64,000 bases of DNA. It comes from Colias croceus. Its lineage: Eukaryota; Arthropoda; Insecta; Lepidoptera; Pieridae. Every line of letters starts with the position of its first letter. The first letter of the stretch is position 1. Where the stretch lies: the NCBI RefSeq assembly GCF_905220415.1, contig NC_059556.1:1562501-1626500 (forward strand). The letters run 5' to 3'. Made by a program: the position numbers and the translations under genes. Below are positions 53,886-64,000 of this stretch, in pieces. Below the pieces are notes generated by a model, which did no database searches, was not told the origin of the DNA, and saw only the letters and a list, made by a program, of their open reading frames with translations.

Positions 53886-54594
53886 TGTGGTGTTTCTCAA
53901 TGTTAGCCAGAAGGGCTTCTACATTTTAACGCGGACGCGGGGGTGAACTGAAGGTTCACCCTGGTAGCGACATGCACAAGGGCGTCCCCCCTTGACGGGG
54001 ATCACGAACCTCGGCTTGAGCTGTCGCTTGAGTGGAGGAGGCCAGAAGGGCCCTAATCGGACGGGCGCTCACCCGGGTGGGCGCGGGAACGCGGAACAAG
54101 GGACCTCGTCTTCGCCGGCGAAGACGGTGTACGCTTTCTGCTGTGGTGTGTGCGGTGTCGCGGTTTGTTCGACGTTGGGCTTCAATCGCCGAGTCTAGCC
54201 GTGCGTTAGCTTTGGTAATATCATCGTCGGAGTCGTCCAAGACATGTCTCGGCCGCCTACGACGATCGGGTTTCGCGACGTATGCGATGGCCTTTGTCAC
54301 CAATGGGTTAGGGTGGTTTTTAGCCTTGTCGAAGTAGCGCTTAGACGCTTGCTTCATCCATTGGGCTATGGTGGGGAGTTCTAAGTCCCTATGTAGGTCC
54401 ACGTTACGCACGAACCAGGGCGCTCCAGTCGCTATTCTCATGAACCGCGACTGAATCGTCTGGAGCTTGTGTATGGAGCTGGGGGCGCAATGCGCGAAAA
54501 CTACACTAGCATAAGTGAGGATTGGACGGACCACCGTTTTGTAAAGTGTCACCTTATTTCTAAGGGACATTTTACTGCGTTTGTTAATCATGTA
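53855..54594 (-). mobile_element. 5'-truncated Jockey-type non-LTR retrotransposon
   Basis: On the minus strand it ends in a 30-base poly(A) (T run 53855-53884) and is flanked by the exact 14-base target duplication ATAGCCCATTTATC. Only the last part of the polymerase frame and the 3' region were inserted, as expected for incomplete target-primed reverse transcription. Confidence 0.9.
53956..54594 (-). pseudogene. Reverse transcriptase C-terminal fragment
   Basis: The open minus-strand frame encodes KMSLRNKVTLYKTVVRPILT, ASVVFAHCAPSSIHKLQTIQ, FMRIATGAPWFVRNVDLHRD and KRYFDKAKNHPNPLV. These are the conserved thumb-side and C-terminal motifs of Jockey-clade elements. The catalytic palm (with its acidic active site) lies upstream and was lost by 5' truncation. 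The frame is still open for over 200 codons, so the insertion is relatively young. The residues after about 110 are Arg-rich and end in SLPG. Confidence 0.85.
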
Positions 54595-54764
54595 ATAGCC
54601 CATTTATCGAGGAAGTCTATAGGCTATATATCATCACGCTACGACCAACGGGACAGAAGTCACGGGGGTGAAACCGCGCGGAGCAACTGGGTAATATTAT
54701 ATAAGTTTATGCTTAAAGTTTGTTTATGGAGGAACGAAATTTATTTTAGGTTCGTTGTTAACAG

Positions 54765-54830
54765 ATTATGATGCTTTTAAAGGATGCGGGTTCGAGTCCC
54801 GCCTCGTGATCGAATTTTTTCTATTCTTTA
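54765..54830 (+). mobile_element. tRNA-like SINE fragment
   Basis: GATGCGGGTTCGAGTCCCGC is a T-arm-like stem with a B box, then ATCGAATTTTTTCTATTC. Same small family as at 10.9, 12.0 and 60.4 kb. Confidence 0.5.
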
Positions 54831-54987
54831 TAAATTAAGATTATGATGCGTTTTATTTATTTCATATAGGTATGATACAGCACAATAATTATTAATTAGT
54901 CAAGTTTTTTTTTTTTTATATATTTACGTGAGTCGTCTGTTTCGTTGTTTTCATTTTAAATAGGTTCTGTCCTAAAACTTCCATATT

Positions 54988-54991
<4 letters not shown>

Positions 54992-55055
<64 letters not shown>
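54992..55055. repeat. 64-base poly(A) run
   Basis: Uninterrupted A tract, the longest homopolymer in the window. It may be a retroposon tail, but I find no element body directly upstream. Confidence 0.8.
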
Positions 55056-55060
<5 letters not shown>

Positions 55061-55102
55061 AAAATAAGGTATTTTTCATATAAATAAACGAAATTGCGAA
55101 CC

Positions 55103-55162
55103 ATCCGTTGTATCTTAAATCGGTTTACCGTTTAAGATAAACCGATTTAAGATACAACGGAT
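55103..55162. repeat. Perfect 25-base hairpin
   Basis: Arms 55103-55127 and 55138-55162 are exact inverted copies (left arm begins ATCCGTTGTATCTTAAATCG) around a 10-base loop. Confidence 0.9.
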
Positions 55163-55319
55163 TAAAAGCAATTTATTAAAGAAACAAAATCTTATCTAAC
55201 GAACAAGATGTGAACAGATGGATCGTGAAATGTCACCATTACAATATAATTATTGACTTTTTGCACGTGGTTGCCATAGAAACCATGTTACTAATACAGA
55301 TAATCACTACATCTATCTA

Positions 55320-55490
55320 TCTATACTAATAAAAATGAATCGCAAAATGTGTTGGTAAGCGCATAACTCGAGAACGGCTGAACCGATTTCGTTAATTCTT
55401 TTTTTATAATATTCCTTGAAGTACGAGGATGGTTTTTATGTAGAGAAAACGTAAATATGTACCACAGGCGAAGCCGGGGCGGACCGCTAG
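55320..55490 (+). mobile_element. Helitron-like short repeat, family C
   Basis: Starts TCTATACTAATAAAAATGAA and ends GGGGCGGACCGCTAG before T. Confidence 0.75.
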
Positions 55491-55493
55491 TAG

Positions 55494-55661
55494 TATATAT
55501 TTTCTGTCCCTAAGTCCCTTTGTATGCTTAAATCTTTCAAACTACGCAACGGATTTTGATGCGGTTTTTTTAATAGATAGAGTAATTCAAGAAGAAGGTT
55601 TTAGTATATAATTTATTAGGTTTTAGACAAAGCGGGCGAAGCCGCGGGCGGTAAGCCAGTA
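55494..55661 (+). mobile_element. Helitron-like short repeat, family D
   Basis: Directly follows the family C copy. It ends GCGGGCGGTAAGCCAG, with one change in the terminal CTAG. Confidence 0.7.
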
Positions 55662-55715
55662 TATTCTATACGAATACTACTTAGTGCTAAGTGCTAACAA
55701 TAATCCTATCCTATC

Positions 55716-55946
55716 CTACTAATCCTACTACTATTATAAAGGCGAAAGTTTGTAAGTATGGATGTATGGATGTTTGTTACTCTTTCACGTAAAAATTACT
55801 GAACCGATTACAATGAAATTTAGCACACATATAGAGGGTAATTTGGATTAACACATAGGCTAGGTTTTATCCCGGAAATCCAACGGGAACGGGAACTATG
55901 CGGGTTTTTCTTTGAAAACGCGGGCGAGGCCGCGGTCGGAAAGCTA
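55716..55946 (+). mobile_element. Helitron-like short repeat, family B
   Basis: Full body ending CGGAAAGCTAG before T; followed at once by another family B copy. Confidence 0.75.
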
Positions 55947-55948
55947 GT

Positions 55949-56161
55949 ATTATAAATACGAAAGTTTCTGAGGATGGATGTGTATGTTTGTTACTCTTTC
56001 ACGCAAATACCACTGAACCGATTACAATGAAATTAAGCACACACATGGAGGGTGACTTGAATTAACACATAGGTTAGGCTTTATTCCGGATATCCCAAAG
56101 GAACGGGAACTATGCGGGCTTTTCTTTAAAAAACGCGGGTGAAGTCGCGGGCAGATTGCTG
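55949..56161 (+). mobile_element. Helitron-like short repeat, family B
   Basis: Tandem neighbour starting TATTATAAATACGAAAGTTT and ending GGGCAGATTGCTGG, with the terminal motif degraded. This makes four CTAG-type copies in a row from 55.3 kb. Confidence 0.7.
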
Positions 56162-56348
56162 GTACATATATAATTTTAGATTGTGAATTCCCTTGTCCCC
56201 TTGTGGGGTATGGGGCAAGATGCATTAAGCATCTGTTTCATTAGCTCTCTGTGTCCTGGACCCAAGACATGATAGGTGTTATCCCAGAAAACCCACAGGA
56301 ACGGGAACTATTCATAAGTTAGGCGGCAAGTAAACATTATTGTTTATT

Positions 56349-56590
56349 AACCGACTTCAAAAAAAGGAGGAGGTTATCAATTCGGCCGGTCTGTTTTTTT
56401 TATGTATGTACACCGATTACTCCGAGGTTTCTGAACCGATTTGCGTGATTCTTTTTTTGTTCGATGCGGGATGGTGTCGAATTGGTCCCATAAAAATTTT
56501 ATTCGGATACGCCCAGTAGTCTTTATTTTATGAGCATTTTTGTCTGTATTTGTAAATGTTTCAAGTGCAAGTTTGAAGTGGGTTGTTTTT
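56349..56590 (+). mobile_element. AACCGACTTC dispersed repeat, copy 1
   Basis: Starts AACCGACTTCAAAAAAAGGA and ends GTTTGAAGTGGGTTG, so the termini are inverted. The body (CACCGATTACTCCGAGGTTT, GGTCCCATAAAAATTTTATT) is nearly identical to 60942-61190. Confidence 0.75.
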
Positions 56591-56599
56591 AACGCAGTT

Positions 56600-57100
56600 A
56601 TCACTTGTTTTAAACATTCAATTATTACGTGAGCGTATTTACGATAAATATAATATAATAAATTAAATATAACATCTAAAGAAAAATCGCGCGCCGCATT
56701 GAAAATAAAAAAAAAATATCAAGAAAACAACAAACAAATAACATTGCAAATTCATTACATTTGTTACATGCAAACGGGTTCATCGTTGTTTATATAAGAT
56801 CATTGACTTAACAAATACCTTAATTCAATATCTTCCTTATCCAATTGAATTAAGGTGCAATTTCCAATAAATTGCATTACAATTGCTTTCATATAGCAAG
56901 GGACACATAACGGTTGTTAACAGTTATAAAATGAAGTAATAAGCCAAATCCTTTACTGATATTTTTTAGGGAACAGTAGTTCCTTATAAGTCATTTATCA
57001 CATGAGATAAAAACAGAGTTCAAGCCATTTATTATTAACTGTAAGAAAGTTAAAATTAATTATTTCGAAATAAGAAAAAAATAGAAATAGGAAATCACTA
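56600..57100. other. No gene seen
   Basis: AT-rich spacer. Confidence 0.4.
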
Positions 57101-57103
57101 GGT

Positions 57104-57281
57104 ATATAGTATAAAACAAAGTCGCTTTATCTGTCCCTTTGTATGCTTAAATCTTTAAAACTACGCAACGGATTTTGATGCAGTTTTTTTAATAGATAGA
57201 GTGATTCAAGAGGAAGGTTTTAGTATATTATAATTTATTAGGTTTTAGACAAAGCGGGCGAAGCCGCGGGCGGTAAGCTAG
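57104..57281 (+). mobile_element. Helitron-like short repeat, family D
   Basis: Complete: ATATAGTATAAAACAAAGTC at the start, GCGGGCGGTAAGCTAG before T at the end. Confidence 0.75.
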
Positions 57282-57284
57282 TTC

Positions 57285-57805
57285 TATATAATTTAATGCA
57301 ATAAAAATCTCTGATGAACAACGTTTTTTGGCTCTAAATTCGTTTAATTTTACAGTTATTTAGCTACGTCTAGATAATTATCATAAAATGTGATTATTAT
57401 TTTAATTTTCTATTATTAATCCCCTAATAGACATTGTTTTAAGTTATTTCTTTGAACAAAAACTATAACACTACGAGCAAAGCCGCAAATAAAAAACATA
57501 TTAAAAATTAATCTACAAGCAAAGTCGGAAATAAAAACCAGTTAATACAAAACGAATCCTCGTCAAACACAATAACAGTTCAAATAAGTCGGTTAATCAC
57601 ATTCATCGCTCCAAATTCATTCTAAACTAGAACTGTATAAATTAATCAGTACAGTCGCTTGGAAAAGTCATTAATGTTTAATTTAATATTAATATTAAGT
57701 TGTTTGATTTACACTTGTAGGGAGAATCGTGTTTTGCATGATCAATAATATCTTGGTGATAATAAAAAAGAAAAATCTATTAAAGTACAACAACAGCTTA
57801 TTTTA
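57285..57805. other. No gene seen
   Basis: AT-rich spacer. Confidence 0.4.
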
Positions 57806-57807
57806 AA

Positions 57808-57998
57808 CTAGCTAATCGCCCGCGGCTTCGCCCGCTTAGTCTAAAAGTTAATAAATTATAATATACTAAAACCTTCCTCTTGAATCAATCTCTTAAAAAA
57901 AACCGCATCAAAATCCATTGCGTAGTTTCAAAGATTTAAACATACAAAGGGAGAGAGAAAGCGACTTTGTTTTATACTATGTACATACTATGTAGAGT
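57808..57998 (-). mobile_element. Helitron-like short repeat, family D
   Basis: CTAG at 57808-57811, then GCGGGCGAAGCCGCGGGCGA read on the minus strand. Full body. Confidence 0.7.
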
Positions 57999-57999
57999 G

Positions 58000-59515
58000 A
58001 TTTAAACATAAAATAAAAAATTTTTTACATACCTAGTGTGATTTAAAGGCACAAAAACATTAAGAATAGTTTTGTCTTCATACATTTAGTATCGCGTGTT
58101 TATTGAAGTGAAAACTAATTAGGTTTTAATAAAACATGCGCAACACAGATAAAGTAAATACTGGATTAGATATATAAAACGTAATTGTTTATTTAAGTAA
58201 AGCACATTTTCCACGGTACACGGCAACAAACTTCGAATCTCCAGACGGATGTTAAAGAAAAATTTATTACTTTTCTTTTCCAAAATGATTACCGGAGTAT
58301 GTTTCTCTGATACAAAACTTTTCGTAACGATTGTACATTTTTGTCTTTGTTAAAAAAATACAAACGCAAATCCTACGTGTACTTTGTATTTGTTTATCTT
58401 ATAAGCTTATAATATTTCGTGGCTTTCATTTGGTTTTTAATACATTTTACATATATCTTCACTGTCAAGGCTACACTCACTTATTACATTAAATTTATTT
58501 TTACAAACTAATACCGGTTTCGGAACATCTTGCAAAACCGGTCGTAATATTATGTTGTTCTTTTTTTTCTAAATCTCTAAAATGCGGTTCCATCAAAAGA
58601 TAAAAATATTGGAAAAAATACAAAGTATTAATTATCTAGCCTAGAACTTTAACTCACAAAACTCAAAAATCACAATTAATTAAATTAAACACTTATCTAT
58701 CTCACTGTACATGAAAAAAATAATACGTACTGTAATTTTGTATGTATGTGCGATGCACCTGCGCGCGCGCCGGCCCTATTGCTACTGTGCTCTATGTGAT
58801 ATGTCTCGGGTAGATCTTAATGATTCAAAAGGGACTTAGACATTAGTATTACAAACACGTCTAGTTGACACTGCTGGCCGTGCCAATGAAAATGGCGTTC
58901 AAATTTTAATATTCTTTTGTTTCGCTCTTCCCCAAATAGTACTATTAGATTTGTACTAAAGTTCCTACTATGTTCGAGTGAATTTCCTTGACCCCTTGTG
59001 GGTTTGAGGCAAACTTATGTCACATTTGTACCGTACTCGTACTACGTCATTAAATTATTATTCGTTTTTAGCTCAAATCCTGTTTGTTACTAAATGAAAC
59101 ATGAATTTTCCTCTGCTTTTTTTCTTCTTCTTTCTTGATTTTATAATTATTCTTCTTTATAAACCAAGGCAATCAAGTAACTTTAACCGACTTTAAACTC
59201 TTTTTTCAATCAAAAAGTCGACCCAGTACACACGTGACAGGGAACCATACATACAAAACAAGAAACTATTCAATCAGTTACCATCGCACATTTCAAAGCC
59301 TTTTTCAATTGAATCTGACAAATCAGTATTGTTAAATTTGAATTCGTAACGAATTCAAACGAACCGCTTCACAAAGGTTTCATTTGGTTCAATGCATTCG
59401 CGCCATCTAACTGAATCACACAAAATTATAGTTAATGTCCAATTGTTTAGGGAAATAGTGCTTTTGTTTGTTAGATATTTAATATTTAATAGACTTCAAT
59501 GAGGAGGGCTAAATA
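58000..59515. other. No gene seen
   Basis: AT-rich. It includes a CG-alternating GCGCGCGCCGGCCC at 58761-58774 but no exon or element I can identify. Confidence 0.4.
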
Positions 59516-59520
59516 AAAAT

Positions 59521-59743
59521 AAAAAAAATGTGTGCGGGTACTAGTGTACACACGTAAGAAGTGAAACTTTTTTATTACCTAATTTTTTCAAAAAATAATT
59601 TACTATATGAAACTTTACAGAAATACCTCGAACCACGCGTGGTAGGGATAAGAAAAAGATGGCGAGCAACGGAAAAATGTCACGCGTAACGAAAAAATGT
59701 TACAATAAATTTTTATCCATCCCGATAAAGAAGTTTCACTTCA
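59521..59743 (+). mobile_element. MITE with GAAGTGAAACTTC ends
   Basis: Copy of the family, starting AAAAAAATGTGTGCGGGTAC and ending GAAGTTTCACTTC. Confidence 0.75.
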
Positions 59744-59749
59744 AAAAAT

Positions 59750-60380
59750 GTCTATGGACGCCCGTTTGCAACGTAGTTCCTTTCGTTATGAAGTAAGTAT
59801 TATAGGGGGTGGAATTAAATAAATTTGCAATATTTGAGAGTTAAATGATAAATGAAATAAGAGAAGGAATGCACTTTGGCTATTGTGTAAAAGTGTCGTG
59901 AGAATTTTTCGTGACGCTCGCTTAGCCAGCTTACCGCGCAAAAAAGTATCGACTTTTTTTTGTTGTTACAGTAAGTATGTTTATTTTAAATAACGAAGGC
60001 AACAAACAACAGCGCAGACTAAAAACCCCAAAAAATCTGTCATTTTAAGAACCTCATTTTTAGAAGTCGGTTGAAAATCGTATGGTCAGTTTGGACGCCA
60101 CATTTTTCGTCACAGACTACACTCGCAGGTCTCTGGCCGCATTAGCAGCCAACACACGGACGCAACACGGAAACATTGCATCCAATTCTTGCCTGGAGAT
60201 AAACACTATCTTCTACATACAATATTATGATTATTTTTTAACAAAAAAAAAATGAAAGCTGCCAAGTTGTCAGAACTGGACAAAATTTTAATAAAACCAA
60301 CTGATTTAATTTAAATTTTGTCAACCAACGGTATTTTTCAGATAAAAAAGTATAGGTATAAATTTTTAAAGAATGGAAAA
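59750..60380. other. No gene seen
   Basis: AT-rich. It contains a short remnant of the AACCGACTTC repeat (AGAAGTCGGTTGAAAATCG near 60063). Confidence 0.4.
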
Positions 60381-60384
60381 AAAT

Positions 60385-60440
60385 CGATGACAAGACGGGA
60401 TTCAAACCCACTTCAGCCATTCTGGGGCAAAAGAATGACA
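60385..60440 (-). mobile_element. tRNA-like SINE fragment
   Basis: The minus strand reads GGGTTTGAATCCCGTC and then CATCGATTTTTTTCCATTCT, the B box and tail of the small SINE family. Confidence 0.45.
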
Positions 60441-60941
60441 TAATATGATTTTTTTCTATTCTATTAAAAAAAAAAACATTTAAAGCCTTACCATAAAACA
60501 CTAAATATCAGATTAAGAAAGCATATCAAAATCGGTACACCCAGTCAAAATGTCTGAGGTAACAAACAAAAAAAATACAGTTGAATTGAGAGCCTCCTTT
60601 TTTGGCGTCAGTTGAAAAATGGTATGGTCAGTTAGAATACATTTCACATTCTTACCTGGATATAAAATGAAATATAAATAATAAACACTGCAGAATGTGT
60701 TTTTATAATTACAAGCGGTTGTATGCATTTACATACTTGATTAAACAGCTCTTAACTGACCACTCTGGCGGGATGTGGTGCAAAAATTGTTCGTCTGCTT
60801 TTAGTTTATTTTTAGTTACTTTCAAAATATAAGCAGTAATTAATTAATTTACTCATAGGTTTTTATAACAACAAAACGAATACATAGATAAAAAATAAAT
60901 GAAGACCAATTCTTATAATATTGTAATCTTATATCATTTTT

Positions 60942-61190
60942 AACCGACTTCAAAAAAAGGAGGAGGTTATCAATTCGGCCGGTATGTTTTTTTTTTATGT
61001 ACCTATGTACACCGATTACTCCGAGGTTTCTGAACCGATTTACGTGATTCTTTTTTTGTTCGATGCGGGATGGTGTCAAATTGGTCCCATAAAAATTTTA
61101 TTCGGATAGGCCCAGTAGTTTTTATTTTGTGAGCATTTTTGTCTGTAATTGTAAATGTTGCAAGTGCAAGTTTGAAGTCGGTTGTTTTTA
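60942..61190 (+). mobile_element. AACCGACTTC dispersed repeat, copy 2
   Basis: Starts AACCGACTTCAAAAAAAGGA and ends TTTGAAGTCGGTTG. The open minus-strand frame it carries is shared with copy 1 but has no protein features. Confidence 0.75.
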
Positions 61191-61388
61191 ACGCAGTTGT
61201 CACTTGTTATTATCTATTCATATCTACCTCCCAAGTCCTCTTATTTGAAAAGAATTGAAATGAAAACGAAATATTTCATGCTCCCACTCTACCAAAACAA
61301 ATCCTACAACTTTATTGATACCAACAATAGATTCAATAAAACAGAATCAAAAAGCAGCACGCGTCAACAAAACAATTACTCATTATGG

Positions 61389-62479
61389 TACGGGAGCTAG
61401 CAACGTTTTAAAAAAAGTCATTTTAGTATAGTTGGGTTTTTGATATACTGTTTCTCTTGCTATTTCGGTTAGAGTCCGGGCTGTCTGGCTGGCCGCAGTG
61501 GTTGCGTTTATTAGTGCGCATCTTATCTGCACAGGAAAATATCCTTAATTTAAAGTTATTTTTTAATGCGTAATTTTTAATCTTTTGCCTTTAGATAGAT
61601 CCATCAGACATAAATTTTTTATTGCAAGACGTTTCTTTCGTTGTAAAATAGGTGCCATACGCAATTTTTATTTCAAAATAACTAAAATGTCATCGAAATA
61701 AGTGAAATTACATCAACATGAGTCCGCTTAAAAGGTAAGTAATAACTTTATTATTTATATTATATTATCCTTTTTTAATACTTATATTGAATAATTAGTA
61801 AACTAATATTTTTAATAGATGGTTTCATATTTGTTACACTTTTGGGTATAAATATGAATTTGATGATATTTGTATTTTCTAGTGTTTGATTTTACGCGAG
61901 TATTATACATTTAGAAATTAAAGACTCGGGAAAATAATACAATGAATAAATCGCATTTAAAATCCGTTAAAAAGTCTTTAATTTCTTGATGATATTTGGT
62001 TTTTATCAAGTTTACATTAACGTCCTATTTGTGGTTCGTTGGGAAAAGAACGCAACATGGTAGATTGTTGCAAAAAAATTGTAAATAGTAAAATGAATAT
62101 TATATATAGTATAAGTAACACAGTGATTACTTATCCTTTACGGGGACTCATCTTGATAGAATTTCACTTATTTCGATGACATTTTAATTATTTTAAATAA
62201 AAAATCGCGTCTGGCACCTATTTAACAACAAATAAAACGTCTTGCAATAAAAAATTTATGTCTGTTGGATCTATCTAAAGGCAAAAGATTAAAAATTACG
62301 CGTTAAAAAATGACTTTAAATTAAGGATATTTTCCTGTGCAGATAAGATGCGCACTAATAAACGCAACCACTGCGGCCAGCCAGACAGCCCGGACTGTAA
62401 CCGAAATAGCAAGAAGAACAGCATATCAAAGAACCAACTTTACTAAAATGCTCACTTGTCAACGTTGCTACCTCCTATA
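61389..62479. mobile_element. Foldback element with 350-base arms
   Basis: The left arm (61389 to about 61745) and right arm (about 62120 to 62479) are inverted copies. Matching blocks include TAGCAACGTT, TTGCTATTTCGGTTA, GTCCGGGCTGTCTGGCTGGC, GATAAGATGCGCACTAATAA, TTGCAAGACGTTT, ATGACATTTTA and GACTCAT. The loop of about 375 bases holds a shortened copy (61871-61990) of the hairpin repeat at 63.4 kb. There is no reading frame. Confidence 0.8.
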
Positions 62480-62481
62480 CG

Positions 62482-63360
62482 ATTAAACATAAAGGTAGAT
62501 ATATTAATTCGCAATTGCATACAATAATCAGCGCCTTTGTCCGTCTGTTTAAAATGCATAACGTGATACGGAACCCAGTGGCTATGTGTTTGTGCTTCGT
62601 CCGCGGAAGTAAATAGAGGCCGAATTATCAAAAACTATAAACTAGCTGAAGACCGCAACTTTGCCCGCATAGTAAAAGAAAAGTAAAATCTTGAAATTTT
62701 CACCGTCTTCTGCTGTCTTCTTATTCTTAGTGGATACTTAATAACATTTTTTGAGAGACATGTTTAGAAATATGTACCTTGTTTCCCTTTTCAAATCGCA
62801 ATACTTCTCATACTAAAGCTAAAAACACGCTCTCTTTATGTCAAATTCGGGTAATAACACGTAAATTAATAATTAGGTCCATGATATTATAAGATTATTA
62901 TATTATACACGACTCTATTTCCTTAGTAAGCCTCTCTAATGATTCTTCTTTCAGTATTCGATTTTTTTTCCAATAGACTCTACATATTCTAAAAAATAAT
63001 AATAATACTCATTTTTAAATGAATCCATTAAACTATAAATCAAAGGTACTCAAAATAATTGCTCCCTATGGTAAATATAGGCTACTTAAATCAAAAGTCC
63101 AAAAGTATTTCTCACACACACACACACATACATGCGCTCACACACATTAAGTACTTAACTAAGTTTTATTGTAGTTATTTTTATGTTTTTTATTAATATT
63201 ATTGTATACCTTTCTAGTTTATGGTCTATTCTTAAGAATAATATGTTGTAATCCTTATTGGCAATTTGTTCAATTAATCAACAAAATAGTAAAATCTTAT
63301 AAAATGTAAAGCTGTTGGATTACCTACCAAAATAAATAAATAAATAAATAAGTATTGAAA
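62482..63360. other. No gene seen; CA microsatellite
   Basis: AT-rich, with a CA run at 63112-63128. No exon recognised. Confidence 0.45.
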
Positions 63361-63365
63361 AAGTA

Positions 63366-63545
63366 GTATTTTCTAGGGTTTGATTTAACGCGAGTATTAT
63401 ACATTTAGAAATTAAAGACTTTTTACCGGATTTTAAACGGAGTCTCCCCGTGACCACGCTCTCTGTAAAGTGTTCGAAACGTCGGGAAAATAATATAATG
63501 AATAAATCGCGTTTAAAATCCGTTAAAAAGTCTTTAATTTCTAAT
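63366..63545. mobile_element. Hairpin MITE
   Basis: GAAATTAAAGACTTTTTACC and its inverted copy GGTTAAAAAGTCTTTAATTTC-like right end (63515-63542, one mismatch) enclose CACGCTCTCTGTAAAGTGTT and CGAAACGTCGGGAAAATAAT. The copy in the foldback loop lacks the left arm interior. The 134-codon minus frame across it is not a gene. Confidence 0.65.
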
Positions 63546-63845
63546 TGAAAAAGTATGTAAGAGCATGTAAGAAGTTTTACGCGAGTAAACCAGCGTGCCA
63601 AGCTAGTATTATCATAAATTCGGAAATAAACACAGATTATGCTAACGTTTACAAACAATAACACCATTTTGCATTCCAAATGCCTTGCAATGCGGAAGGA
63701 AGCTGTGCGAACGCGCTGAATCACAATTTTCCTTACCTTGTAGTACGAACTTATTTTGAGTTTTATTAGTTGAAACTTAAAGTAGAGGTACTCATAAATT
63801 GAAAATTAAAGGGATAATAAATAATTAATAATATTAGGTATCTAT

Positions 63846-63970
63846 CCTACCTCGATAGATGGACTATCTAACACTGAAAAAATTTTTCAAATCGGACCAG
63901 TAGTTCCTGAGATTAGCGCGTTCAAACAAACAAACAAACTCTTCAGTTTTATAATATTATTAGTAGGTAT
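63846..63970 (-). mobile_element. Helitron-like short repeat, family A, 3' truncated
   Basis: Contains CAGTAGTTCCTGAGATTAGC and GTTCAAACAAAC in the minus orientation; the GC-rich 3' end is missing. Confidence 0.65.
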
Positions 63971-64000
63971 ATTAGTATATAGATATATGCACCTACATAA

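Larger units (their letters stand above)
53738..54690 (+). mobile_element. Helitron-like family A copy split by a retrotransposon
   Basis: Starts TCTATACTAATATTATAAAT. The body stops at ATAGCCCATTTATC (53841-53854), resumes with the same 14 bases at 54595-54608, and continues GAGGAAGTCTATAGGCTATA to a degraded 3' end. Confidence 0.85.

Noticed and set aside
54032..54337. Plus-strand frames over the retrotransposon
   Set aside because: Antisense to the reverse transcriptase fragment, which has the recognisable motifs.
63320..63724. 134-codon minus-strand frame
   Set aside because: Crosses a hairpin MITE and AT-rich flank; no protein features.
1..64000. CRISPR array, bacterial operon or prophage
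   Set aside because: No regularly spaced repeats with unique spacers and no bacterial gene organisation; introns, SINEs and Helitrons show a eukaryotic nuclear sequence.

Overview
This is an AT-rich, intron-bearing animal nuclear window that reads as lepidopteran (moth or butterfly). Three things point there: an intact bacterial-type chitinase of the Chi-h class, which is known from Lepidoptera; dense non-autonomous Helitron-like repeats that start near TCTATACTAATATTATAAA and end in CTAG; and several copies of a tRNA-Gly-derived SINE. The species cannot be named from the sequence alone.

Layout. From about 8.6 to 18.1 kb on the plus strand lie the last exons of a single-pass membrane protein that I assign to the Sidestep-like immunoglobulin/fibronectin family: FnIII domain, transmembrane segment, cytoplasmic tail. 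A possible alternative last exon lies at 29.8 kb. The 5' exons are upstream of the window. On the minus strand, 39.5 to 30.9 kb holds a two-exon secreted ten-cysteine protein of trypsin-inhibitor-like (TIL) type, split by an 8.3 kb intron. Next comes an intronless 555-codon Chi-h chitinase at 44.4 to 42.8 kb, also minus. Both minus-strand genes have a TATA box about 25-30 bases upstream of a TCAGT initiator. No other convincing protein-coding host gene was found; 45-64 kb appears to be gene-free repeat-rich DNA.

Most of the remainder is transposon debris. It includes about 30 Helitron-like short copies; one longer Helitron remnant with a decayed Rep-region reading frame (25.9-27.5 kb); a 5'-truncated Jockey-type retrotransposon inserted in a Helitron-like copy with a 14-base target duplication (53.8-54.6 kb); hAT-like, Harbinger-like and Tc1/mariner-like MITEs with readable target duplications; nested elements at 13.7-15.1 kb; and a foldback element with arms of about 350 bases at 61.4-62.5 kb.

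The most interesting signals outside known genes are: a run of eight perfect alternating TTC/GAA heat-shock-element units just before a splice acceptor (8515-8552); a tandem repeat whose two copies keep the same hairpin through a compensatory base-pair change (33.9-34.1 kb); a perfect 61-base inverted repeat inside a larger inverted duplication (31.7 and 37.2 kb); and a perfect 25-base stem next to a 64-base A run (55.1 kb). The chitinase (chitin degradation at moulting) and the secreted inhibitor sit next to each other, but nothing in the sequence shows that they work together.
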